Shown one piece after another: positions 9,074 to 19,270 of a stretch of DNA of 64,000 nt. The stretch covers positions 1,426,001 to 1,490,000 of the forward strand of contig JARKIF010000010.1 in the NCBI GenBank assembly GCA_029378245.1. The letters run 5' to 3'. The position numbers and the translations under genes were made by a program. Numbering within the stretch: the stretch's first letter is position 1; every line of letters starts with the position of its first letter. Below the pieces are notes generated by a model that worked only from the letters and a program-made list of their open reading frames with translations, was not told the origin of the DNA and did no database searches. This stretch comes from Roridomyces roridus. Taxonomy: Eukaryota > Basidiomycota > Agaricomycetes > Agaricales > Mycenaceae.

Positions 9074-12000
9074 CTATTCACTCATCCAGCATTTTGTCCA
9101 ATTTCCGCCGTGATGAAACTGCGAAGAATCCAGCCGCATCATGGGCTCTCCTCCGCATATAGCCAGGAGCGGATTCAAGGGAAATCTGCGCTTCAAGTGG
9201 TCGGGAATCCAGAGAAGACGTTCGCTCCTGGGTCCCCTCAACCACTGCGCTATGTGGGTCACATCGGGGGAAATATATTGCTTCCCCGGAGAAGGAGGTT
9301 GAAATTTTGAGGGTTGGATATTTCCGCGTCCCAAAGGCGCGTTGTGCAGTCCCGTGCGCCCGACACGATTTTACGTCCCGTGGGAGCAAAAGCGACCGAG
9401 CAGACAGGACGAGTGTGACCATCGAATATGCCCCCGACGCGAGCACGAGACTGAAAGTCCCACAGTCGCACTGAGCAATCTTCAGAGCCAGAGACGACAA
9501 ACTGGCCGTCAGGCGAAATGTCCAGAGACAGCACATAGGAGTCATGCGCTTGAATTGGGCCCCCGAGCTGTTCGTGGGTGAGAATGTTCCAAAACAAAAT
9601 TGAGCCATCGGGGGAGCCGGATACCAAAGACAAGGAATCCGGGGAAAAGGCAATGCACTGAACGCTATCCGTGTGCCCGCGAAGAGTGCCGATCGGTTCG
9701 TGCGTCTCGGCATGCCACAAACGAATTGTATGGTCCCTCGAGGCGGTGGCGAAAACGGAAGCGTCAGGCGAGAATCGAATGCAGACGACTAGATCTTCGT
9801 GTCCATCTGAAAAGCTGGCCACCTCGGCGTGGGTTTCAATAGACCAAAATTTAATGATCCGGTCCAGGGAAGATGAGGCGATCAGATCTGGAGATACTGC
9901 GATGGATCCAACCGCCATCGTGTGGCCGGTCAACACCACAATTTCTGTCTGAGTATGAACGTCCCAACTTCGCACAGTGCAATCATGAGAACCAGAGACG
10001 AGTTGTTTCCCGTCGCGAGAAAAGGCGATGGATTCAATAAAATTGGTGTGGCCTGTGAGCGGTTCCCCAATCTGCTGGTAGGTGCTCGAGTCCCAGATCC
10101 GAATGGTCGAGTCGTAAGAAGCAGAGGCGAAAACTGCATCAACTGGGGAGAAACATACGCAGTTGACGTAATCCGTATGGCCAGGGGGGGAGTCAGCGAC
10201 TTGTTTTGCGAGATGGACGCTCCACAGTCGGATTGTGGCGTCGTTATCGGAGGAGACGAGGTACTTGCCATCAGGGGAGAATGCGACGCCCCGAATGTTC
10301 AAGAGATGATCTTCGAGCACCCTGCCAATTCTGTTGCCGCTCTGAACGTCCCACAACAGGATTTTCCAATCATCTGACCCAGACACCAAAATTGTCTTGT
10401 CCCAGGAGAACGCAACACACGTAACTGGGTCTATGTGGCCCGTCAGAGGCACTCCAAGCAGCTCCTGCGACTGGAGATCCCAAATCCGCACCTTCTCATC
10501 GTATGAACCAGACGCGATGAGGGTGCCGTCCGAGGAGATGGCAACTGCGAGAACCTGGCCTTCATGTCCCATGAGTGGTTCCCCAACTGGCGAGAATGTA
10601 TCGGCATCCCAAACCCGGATCGAACCATCATTTGATCCAGAGATCAACGCGTGATTGCCAGAGCATGTGACAGATCTGACAATGCCAGTGTGTCCAACGA
10701 GACTGGCCAGCTGTTGATATGTGTTCAAGTCCCATACTCGCACTGAATGGTCGTCCAACCCCGCCACGATGTGCTTCGGAGAAACGGCGACGGAGTAAAC
10801 TTTGATCCCGCTGAGAGCGATCCGGCCAACTTCTTGAGACATTTTTAAATTCGGATCCCAGGCGATAATATTGCCGTCGTGAGATGCTGAGACCACCCGT
10901 CTGTCATCTGGAGTGAAGACGACGGAATTGACAATGTCGGTGTGGCCAAGCAACGTCAAGTTGCCATGATCATTCCGATCATTTTCGACATTCCAAATGT
11001 CGGCGTTCGAAATCTTTATCGTTTGGTCCTCAGAGGCGGAGCAAATCCTCTTGCTATCGTGTGAGAAGGAGACTGAGGTGACAGCGCAGCTATGGCCGTA
11101 GAAAACTGCTTGGTGCGGATGCCAAGCCACATCACCGCCGCTTTGAACAAAGTTGGCGATCCGCCCTGCATATAGTTGCCGGAGGCGAGAGCCTGTTGGA
11201 GCGAATGGAATTGCGGATAGGTAGATCTGAGGGATAGACAGCCTTGCTGGGGTTGCATAGCGGACAAAGGTCAGAGTGTCCTGGGTCAACAGCCGCAGCT
11301 CATCGTTCAACTGTTTATTTGTTAGAAATAGGTGTAAGTGCATATATGAACTCACCTGCTCCCATTCAAGCAGTGTTTCTAATGCGGATACAGCGCCCTC
11401 CCCTCCTCGCGAATCTATCACCTCGAGCCAGAAGAAGAACCGGAGATAGAAGAAATCTGTGACGCGTTGGACCAACGTCGGATCGTCGTTGTGCTGTATG
11501 TGTGACGTCCAAAATCGACAGCCGTACCAGATATAGAGGGGAATCCGTTCAGGGAGGTCCGGGATATCTGCATTCATGACGTACGAAGTTTCGATATTCG
11601 CCATGTTGAAATGCAGCTCTCCCTCCATTGTGGCAAGACAAGCCGATCCCATTCTCCGTTCGTGAGTTCCCTTGGCATAGTGAAACGGGTTCTGCACCGG
11701 GAGCGCGAGGATAAAGTCGGGGAATGACTGATGCAGAAAGCGCAAGCCTGATCCGGTGTCTAGTACGGAAGCGAGCTTTTTGTAGACCATCTCGACATCG
11801 TATTCGTCGAGTTGCTCGCCAGAGAGCAACTGCACCAAATCGGCAGCAGGAAGCGGCGTTCGAGCTGTAATGATGGCACCAACCACGGCTGTGAAGGCGC
11901 TGATGTGTTCGGCCTGGGTGAATCTGGAGGTCAGGATGGCGTTGTATAGGTGTGCTAGTGGGTCCCCATTCGACGAAACAATCGTCCCGGTTTTGATAAT

Positions 12001-14110
12001 CGCGTCCAAAGTTTTGGGAGGATTCCCGTCACCAACCAACTTGAGGACCGTGCTCGCCCAAATGAAAAGGCCAGCAGCGGTATTTGCCAATAGCTGCAGA
12101 CTCGCTGGGTCCGGCCACGGTTGCTTGATCGTGGTCGATTCGGCCGCAATGTCGGCAAATCCGTGTTCGAGATACTTTTTGATGTCTTCGGTCGACTTGG
12201 AGGTGGTGTTATCCCCGACCTCGAGGACCTGACAGTCGTGCAAACCGTTCGAGCCGAGGACAGATTTGATATACGCATCGTTGCGGCTGGTGATGAATAT
12301 TTTGATGCGCAAACGGAGGGATTGAAGGCGGGATAAGACTGGTATGACCTGCTTCTGGTACGGCTGCCAATGTTCAAAGCCGCCGCACTCATCCAGGGCG
12401 TCGATGACAACGACAAGAGGTCTATCATCGTCTTCCCCTGGTGGCAACTCCAGTGGACCCGTGATGAGTTTGCTCAGGACGTCGGTATAGCCCCATGAAT
12501 TAGGCTCGACTTTTTGGTCCCGTAGTTGTTCGATGATCTTGGGACGGATAATGACTGGGGATTGAAGTGCCAGATCATGCGCAATGGAACACCACAGAGC
12601 CTTGGGAGTCTGTGTAGCAGAGTCTTCGCGGCGGAAGAAGAAACTCGCTCCAAGACGGCGCTCGCCATGCAGAATAGTCCGGACGGTTGCTGCGATGGCG
12701 GATTTGCCCGTCCCGGGATGGCCGCGGAGCCAAAAGGTATTTGGCCCGTCTGCGGTTCTGGCCCAGTCGGTGATGACACGGAGTATGTCAACGCGAGTGT
12801 CTGCCATACACTCTTGGGGCTCGTGAACAAACCCGCCGGGCTTGAGATTTCGCAAGAGTTGGGAATCTTGCGTTAGAGGTCAATTCATGCAGTGACTTGC
12901 TCGCGTTGTACGCACCAGAGTCGGTCAATACCTGTGCGTGGATCTTTTCCGTCGTCGAAGCAGTTTGGACTGCAATCCCCCGATCAAATTTCCGATCAAA
13001 GGTGGAAAATCTTGCGGTCAAGAGTGCGAGCTCATCCCTCATTTTGTCGCTGCGAATCAAAGAGAAGAATCTCGCTGCAACAAGTGAGTGAAATAAAAAG
13101 TCATAATACATGCCATCACGCACACGACGCAGACTGCGAGCGGTACCGGCCGACGAAACTGGCAGTGTCGCACAAGAGGAGATCGACGGTCTCGAGGACT
13201 TGCAGTAGATCCTCTCTGGCGATTTTCTTGACGTCCGCGATGGCTCCGAGGCACTCGGCCATCTTACCGACCAAGTCCCGGACTTCGTTGTCGCAGTCGT
13301 CCTGTTCTTGTAACAACTGCATGGGTGAGCAACGATTAGGGTGGTATGAATCTGCACATACCTTGTTCACTTCATTGATACTCGCGAAAACCGCTTTGGC
13401 AAATGAATTAAGCTGGATGAATTCAATTCGCTTGGTTCGGAATACTGGAGGATGTCACTCACCTCACTGGCGGCTACCGCAAGTGACAAGAGAGTCTGCA
13501 CGCCTCGGTAGTTGTCTCCCAGATGACTCAGAAGACTTTTCAAATCCTTGACCGAGGTGAGACTTGCATTCATCGCGTGTGTGGCCGCGTCGAGTTTCTG
13601 GCTCGGGTTAGAGTCTACAACATTGGAATAGGGTTGAAACGCACCATGCTGAAACCGAGACGGAATTCGACCAAGCCGGGGGAGCCATTTGGGTCATTTG
13701 GGTAGAGGTGGTCTTTTCCTAGGTAAGGAAGGAACATTGCGATAGATATTTGAAGACTTGCCTGGAACCTCGTCCGAGCCGGCTTTCGCGAGTATGTCAG
13801 CCGCCCTTTGCAAGGTGAATTCTTCGGTTTGAGCGAGCAAGGCATCTTTGAAGACACGGCTCTGGAATAATTGGACCTTTAGCCAAGAGTTCTTGTCGAT
13901 GGAGCTGGCGGGAAAATCAATGTCGGCGGCAGGAAGAAGGGAGGTGGTTTACTGCGCTGGATTGAACTCATGCTCAAGAAGTTTATCCTTGAACTTTTTC
14001 TTGGCTAGTGTTTTTTTCTCGGTGCTTGAAGAGTCCAATTGAATCAACCTGATAAAAAGGTCTTTGGGCTTCTTCTTCCCCGTCAACGTTGCGGTGACTC
14101 CTGAGGTCCC
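9074..14110 (-). CDS. NACHT-WD40 STAND receptor (NLR-like), 14 WD40 repeats
   Basis: Intracellular STAND ATPase of the fungal NLR type, a class linked to non-self recognition and regulated cell death. Exons readable from the 3' side: 9259-11310, 11356-12866, 12916-13074, 13124-13316, 13362-13412, 13463-13614, 13656-13718, 13762-13904 and one ending at 13953 whose 5' limit near 14110 is unresolved. N-terminus: basic, C2-like start (KKKPKDLF, NDPNGSPGLVEFRL), then amphipathic helices. NACHT: Walker A GHPGTGKSAIA, Walker B LVVVIDALDEC. The C-terminal half has 14 WD40 repeats (GHxx..DxxIRxWD), enough for two seven-blade propellers. The intron before 13762 uses a GC donor (GCAAGT). After the last WD40 the frame stops at 9259, but the usual family tail (QWLRGPRSERLLWIPDHLK ... 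NWTKCW) continues to 9074 one frame over with no intron possible, so a frameshift is likely. The true start may lie further upstream (to about 14700). Confidence 0.82.
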
Positions 14111-14946
14111 ATTCAAAAAAGCACTCGCGCGAGCTTTGTGACACGGACGAACTTGCTATCTGCACATTTTCTCTGAGGAGCACGGTCAGGCCAATGCTAT
14201 TTGTCCGCCAGGTCGCTCGTACCTTGGTTTCGGAGCCATTGGGCGAGAGAACTAGCCGCCTGAGGCACGTTAAAGGGAGACGTCAAGTGCTGTGCGACGA
14301 CGTGCTTCTGTTTCGATCACGCATCTGTCGAATTATTTTTGAGAACTTCTCGGCGTCGGCGCTCAAGCGCTCAAGTTTCAAAGCAGGCCAACGATCTCGA
14401 TGGATGAAGGAAGGGAGCAAAGGGCGGATCACTGCCGTGATGAGAATCAGCCGCTCCAGTAATACACGCGGAGCTGTCAAACGGCTCCGGGCTGAGCGAC
14501 AGTGGAAACCAATGCCGGCCAACAAATCCATTGCCGCTGTGCATTGGATGTCGCTGGCTTCCGGCGGGACTCAGCGGAATCCATCGGAATCCAATGCATA
14601 TAAGTAGTCTCTCTTGACAGACTAACGCTCCGTAACCTCCGTACGTTATAAGTAGATGAGCTTCCGTTGGTTGCTGATGCCTACTTATCATACGATTACT
14701 GTCGACAGCCCACATCCTTGCTTTCGATGGCCGAGATGTTCACTTACCGCTCCCGCGATTCATTCGAGGCGCGGTTTGGTAGGATGCTCCAAGGAGCTTC
14801 CGATGAGCAACGCCCGGTGTTCTCCGCGCAGTCGTATGTAACTCCGCTACACTGCTCTGAGGCTGCTCGGAGTGTGGTACCGGTAATAGTTGGAATAGCT
14901 CAAGTTCATTTAATAGTAACATTATCAGTACATCAATAGTTGAGGT

Positions 14947-16320
14947 TCAATCTTCCTCATATTGTTCCCCTTCGTCATCCGAGAACTCTGAATCGTCCGA
15001 ATCTGACCAAAGGACAACTGTACCATCACTATCCTCATCCTCGCTTAAGTCCCCACCATACCGAAACGCACTTTGGTTCAACTCCCAAGAGTAGTTCGTT
15101 TGTCCGTTCGGCGGATAAGCAAGCATGTACCTGCGGAAGGGCAATCCGTCGTCACGGAGGAGCACCGCGGTCTCGGTGATCACTTCGCACACACCCGGGC
15201 AAAGCACGGGATAGAACGACAGAACGTCCATGACCTCATTCGCCCAGTCTGGTGCCTCGTAAATCCTGAGGCGCTCCAACACAGGCAATGCAGCTAGCAG
15301 GGCCACATTCAGGATTGTGCGATTGTTTCCAAAATCTATGCCCCGCAGGAAGAGGTCGGTGACGTTGGGGAATTTGGGGGCGCGGGCGGCGAGGAGGACA
15401 AGGATGAAGTCGTCGAGGATGCGGCCGTGGTGCCACCGGTCGATGCTCAGTCTGTGTAAGGACGACGTGTCGAGCGCGCGAAAGAAAGGGCCGCAATCCT
15501 CCTCGATCCTGTCGATGATGACACCCCATTGGTCCCTGACTGGGGTGGCACGCAGTGATTTGAGGACCAGGGACTGAAGGTGCGTGGTGGCAACGGGTTC
15601 CGCCTGTGTCAGAGCAGGGCGATCTACCAGGAGATCTACCATGGGTGGCACGCAGATGCCCTCGATGCAAAGGCTTGTCGGGATAAGGAAGACTTGGGGA
15701 TTAAGTGTCGTCTCGTTGAGAGTGAGGTCTAGAGACCGGAGTTTTATGTGCATCGAGTGGAGGTTGGGCAATAAAGTGTTGCCAAGCGAGCAGCCGTGTA
15801 GCTCGCATTCACGCAGCGCGTGTCCGTTGGGAAGTGGGAATGTGAGAGGGAACGGAGGCTCGGGGAAAATCCGCTGGCATGGGACTGCGCGTGTATCGAC
15901 GAGAGACAGGCGATGCAGGAGAGGAAAGTCTTCCTGTCCAAGCGTCACCGCCATGACAGCAAAGAGTGCCCAGTCTCCCCTGATGTGAAGAGACTCGCAA
16001 CGCGCAAGATGCTTTCTCATGACTCCGAGTATCGACTGGAGCTGGCGTGTGCCAGGAGAGAGAAGGTGGAGCGAGATGGGTCGCTTTTGGGAGCGCTGAA
16101 GGACAGCGCTGAGGGTGTTGTAGTCCCGCGCCGACTTGGCGGTTACGCGGATATCCAGCCACAGGTTGGTGTCCGCGATAGCAATTTCTCGCCACCGATG
16201 GCAAGTGGAGGTGGCACGCGTTGTTTCGGCCAGGCCGTATGACGCGAGGAGATGCTCGAAGATTTTGGCCAGTATCTCGTCTGGAAAGCGGTTGATGAGA
16301 GAGGTCGGTGGAGGAGCCAT
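14947..16320 (-). CDS. F-box protein, single exon (457 aa)
   Basis: Probable substrate adaptor of an SCF ubiquitin ligase. The N-terminus holds an F-box: SLINRFPDEILAKIFEHLL ... TCHRWREIAIADTNLWLDIRV, typical of the large basidiomycete F-box family. It is followed by degenerate leucine-rich segments (SLHLLSPG, LRSLDLTLNETTL, LHRLSIDRW) and a highly acidic tail (SDSDDSEFSDDEGEQYEED). ATG 16320 (MAPPPTSLIN) is chosen; an in-frame ATG 13 codons upstream also exists but adds a stretch without family character. It is intact and intron-free. The neighbour at 16946-18249 is a paralogue on the same strand. Confidence 0.85.
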   Translation of the reverse strand: MAPPPTSLINRFPDEILAKIFEHLLASYGLAETTRATSTCHRWREIAIADTNLWLDIRVTAKSARDYNTLSAVLQRSQKRPISLHLLSPGTRQLQSILGVMRKHLARCESLHIRGDWALFAVMAVTLGQEDFPLLHRLSLVDTRAVPCQRIFPEPPFPLTFPLPNGHALRECELHGCSLGNTLLPNLHSMHIKLRSLDLTLNETTLNPQVFLIPTSLCIEGICVPPMVDLLVDRPALTQAEPVATTHLQSLVLKSLRATPVRDQWGVIIDRIEEDCGPFFRALDTSSLHRLSIDRWHHGRILDDFILVLLAARAPKFPNVTDLFLRGIDFGNNRTILNVALLAALPVLERLRIYEAPDWANEVMDVLSFYPVLCPGVCEVITETAVLLRDDGLPFRRYMLAYPPNGQTNYSWELNQSAFRYGGDLSEDEDSDGTVVLWSDSDDSEFSDDEGEQYEED

Positions 16321-16945
16321 GAGAGTAGATGTCAAGAGCAGGTGGCAAACGCACTGCACGTGCGGCTTTTAGACGCGACGAGGAGGACAATGGCCTATGG
16401 TCGGCTAATCAGTCACGGTGAAAATCTTGATGGAAAATCATGGTCTTCGATTGTGGTTTGAACGGGAAGCTGATGGGCACTTCAGAAGCGCGGTATTCCT
16501 GGTTTCAGGAGGAGGAGGAGGCTACCTGCTACGAGGCGGACCTTGATTGAAGCCGAGTCCCGACAGCCTGACTCCCGAGCTTGATTCTTTTCAGACATGA
16601 ATTTGTATCTCGGTCGTCCGGGGAGAGTGCTCCGTTCACCAGGTCCAGACGGTGTCGCAGCTGTAGAACTTCAGTAGAAGTGCTTTCAACGATCAAGATG
16701 CAGCTGAGAGAGACGCCAAAGTATTAGTGCTGGTGAGTTGAATCGCGGAGAGAGAAGTCAGCGCTGGTCCCTCTGCAGCTGGGGACGCGCACACGGCTCA
16801 AGTACTTGAGCGCGAAGAAGAAGAAGCGCCACGTGAAAAATGCTGTGCCAACCGGACCGATCATCCGTTCCGAATTGGGACCACTACGCCAACGGCCTAA
16901 ATAGGAAGGTGCACATGGAATTTACATTATATGATTCAGAGAATA

Positions 16946-18249
16946 CTAGGATTTCATCTTTTTAAACACGATAGCTCCGTCAACATACTCCTCCAGCTCC
17001 CACTCCCAACAATGTTCGTAGACGGGGAAGGGCAACCCGTCGGGGCGGCGGATAAGACGGTCTTCGCCGCGCACCTGCCGCAGTTTAGGGCACAGCTGCG
17101 AGAACATCTCGAGCACTCGGATTACGTGCTCTTCCCACCACGAGGAGTTGTGAATCTTGATGTACCTCACCTGAGGAAACGCGCCCAGCAGGGTTGCGGT
17201 TGCCTCCTGCGTATCGGAGAGCTGCACGCCGCTGACGAAGAGCAGGACAACTTTGGGAAACATGGCTCTCGGCTGATTGAGCGCGTGTAGAAAATCGGGG
17301 ATGAGGCGTCCAGTAGGATGCCAGTTGATGATCTTGAGCTGGTAGAGTGAGAAAGTGTCCAGCGCGCGAAAGAATGGGGCGCAATCGTATTCGCCGGTCT
17401 CGCTGGGTGTGGCGCGCAGATTTTCGAGGACAAGAAATCCAAGGCGAGTTTCTGATTGCTTCGCGACAACCGCGGTAGTGGTGGGGTTACCCATGAGTGG
17501 CACACAGATCCCCTCCGAGTCGACTATGAGGACACGGGGACGAGAGAAAAGATGCCGATTGAGACCTCCACCGACGACCATGTTTGGGCAGTGCACTCCG
17601 ATGGTAATGCGGTCAAGCTGGGGCAGCGAGGTGGGTAGCAAGGCGAATCCGTACATTATGCACTCTCGCAGCTGGTGCATTGAAGGCAGCCAGAAACCGA
17701 TGGGCAGCGGTTCCGGCTCCTGCTCGACAGCCTGCCAATGTGCGCCGCAGGTAGGTCATAATTGATGAGAACGAGTCTCTTCAAGAGAGGGTACATCTGA
17801 CCCGCTGCTACAGCTGCCCCGTTCAACATCATGGTGGTCGTAGCGCAGGTATACTCTCGCATGCACAAGAGGAGGAGCTCGCAGCGAGACAGGTGTGGCA
17901 TGACGACGTCGATGACCGGTTTAACCTGGTGCGCATCGAGGTCACCGCCCAGAACGAATGTGAGCTCGGTGATGGGCCGGTCTTTCGAACGATGTAGGAT
18001 TCTATCCAGAATGTGTAGGTTTTTCGTCGATGCGCTGTTGATTGGGACGCGCTGCCACAGGCTGGTGTCCTCGATTGCGAGTCGACGCCAAGCGCCACAG
18101 ATGGAGGTGGCGCTAATAATACCGCGGAAACGGACTGCATGGTCCTCCATGTGCAGCGAGTCAAAGAGTTGAGGATCGCAGGAGACGAGATGTCCGAGAA
18201 TTTCAAGTAGAAGCTCTGGCGGGAATTTGTTGCCAATGAGGGAAGACAT
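16946..18249 (-). CDS. F-box protein paralogue with a frame problem
   Basis: Paralogue of the F-box gene just downstream. It starts at ATG 18249 (MSSLIGNKFPPELLLEILGH, then SICGAWRRLAIEDTSLWQRV). The first frame runs to about 17740 and the rest (QEPEPLPIGFWLPSMHQLREC ... EGICVPLMG, CAPFFRALDTFSLYQLKI) continues in another frame to the stop at 16946. Aligned motifs in the paralogue (PEPPFPLTFPLPNGHALREC, EGICVPP, CGPFFRALDTSSLHRLSI) show that both halves belong together. A 41-nt intron (GTTCTC to TTGGCAG, about 17734-17774) would join them in frame, but it would remove residues that align with the paralogue, so a one-base frameshift is equally possible. Same presumed role in SCF complexes. Confidence 0.65.
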
Positions 18250-18689
18250 GGCGGAAGAATGGGTGGCACAAGACGGCACGCGTTGGATTTATAGACAGTC
18301 ATCGCATGCAATTTCGTCTGTTTCATTGTTCGATTAACCTGGAGTTCTTGCTCGTTTTGTCTGTGAATGGCTCGGTTGCCCTCGGCTAGCTTCCAAAGAT
18401 TCGTAGATCCACGCGACGTTCTTGCTTATAGTTCCTAGCAGTGCGAGGCGAAAGCACTTTTGCCGCTTGAAACAGAATCGAAAGAGAGCTCGAGCAACTC
18501 CAAGAGACTTGGGCCAAGTCGATTTGACGTCGATGGATTTGATCAAGGCTCGATTTAGCCACCACGGCCCCAGGCTCGAGTGCGTTCCGCAGCCCAAACG
18601 GCGACGACAAAGACCCGGATGTTTCGATACTCTGGCCCACAACCTCCCCGACGCCTGACTCGAATGAGATTCGTTTTTCTTGCACCACT

Positions 18690-19270
18690 CGTATGCTTGC
18701 GGGACGTCGCACCTCGCAATCCATGACTGAGGAAATGCTACGACATCTTCCCACTCGAAGAGGGGATGCTACAATCTGACTGCGGGAGACTAAGGGAATG
18801 CGTGGACTTCCTGAGGTGCGCCTTCATGCTTTTCCTTCATAGTGCCAGCTAGCTGAAACTCGTCGTGGCAGGCAGTCAGTCATCTGCACCCTTACCTCTG
18901 GCTCGTCTCGACCGCAAAACTGCTGTCCGTGTCGGGGAATCGCTGCAAGTCTGCCGGATGCGGTCCTTGCCTGGTGACAATCCTTCTGTCGAATGCACCC
19001 CGTGTGCTTGCGGGACTTCCGACTTCGTGATCCTTGACTGAGCGCATGTGTGGACTTCCTGAGGTGCGTGCTCCGGCTTTTCTCTCCCGGCAACCAGCTA
19101 AACTCTCCGGACAGACAGTTATTCCACTGCTGAGAGCGTGTTCTGTCTTCGAAAATGAGGGATGTCTCCCATCACACCTTTCCTCCGGCTAGTATCGACC
19201 GTAAACACTGCGATCGTGTGACTAGGGAACGGTGTAAGTCTCTACAGAGTACTGTCCTTCGTGTCTGCTC
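18690..19270. repeat. Two degenerate tandem copies of a non-coding unit of about 310 bp
   Basis: Words recur in the same order about 310 bp apart: tgcttgcgggac (18694, 19006), tccatgactgag / tccttgactgag, gtggacttcctgaggtgcg (about 18800 and 19045), ccagct-a-ctgaaactc / ccagctaaactc, ctcgtctcgaccg / ctagtatcgaccg, and ggtccttgcctgg / ctgtccttcgtg. Neither copy keeps an open frame. It looks like an old duplicated piece of a repeat element. Confidence 0.5.

Noticed and set aside
9078..9713. Long second frame under the WD40 region
   Set aside because: Mostly a shadow of the WD40 coding frame; only its last part (9074-9300 region, in yet another frame) carries the real family tail.
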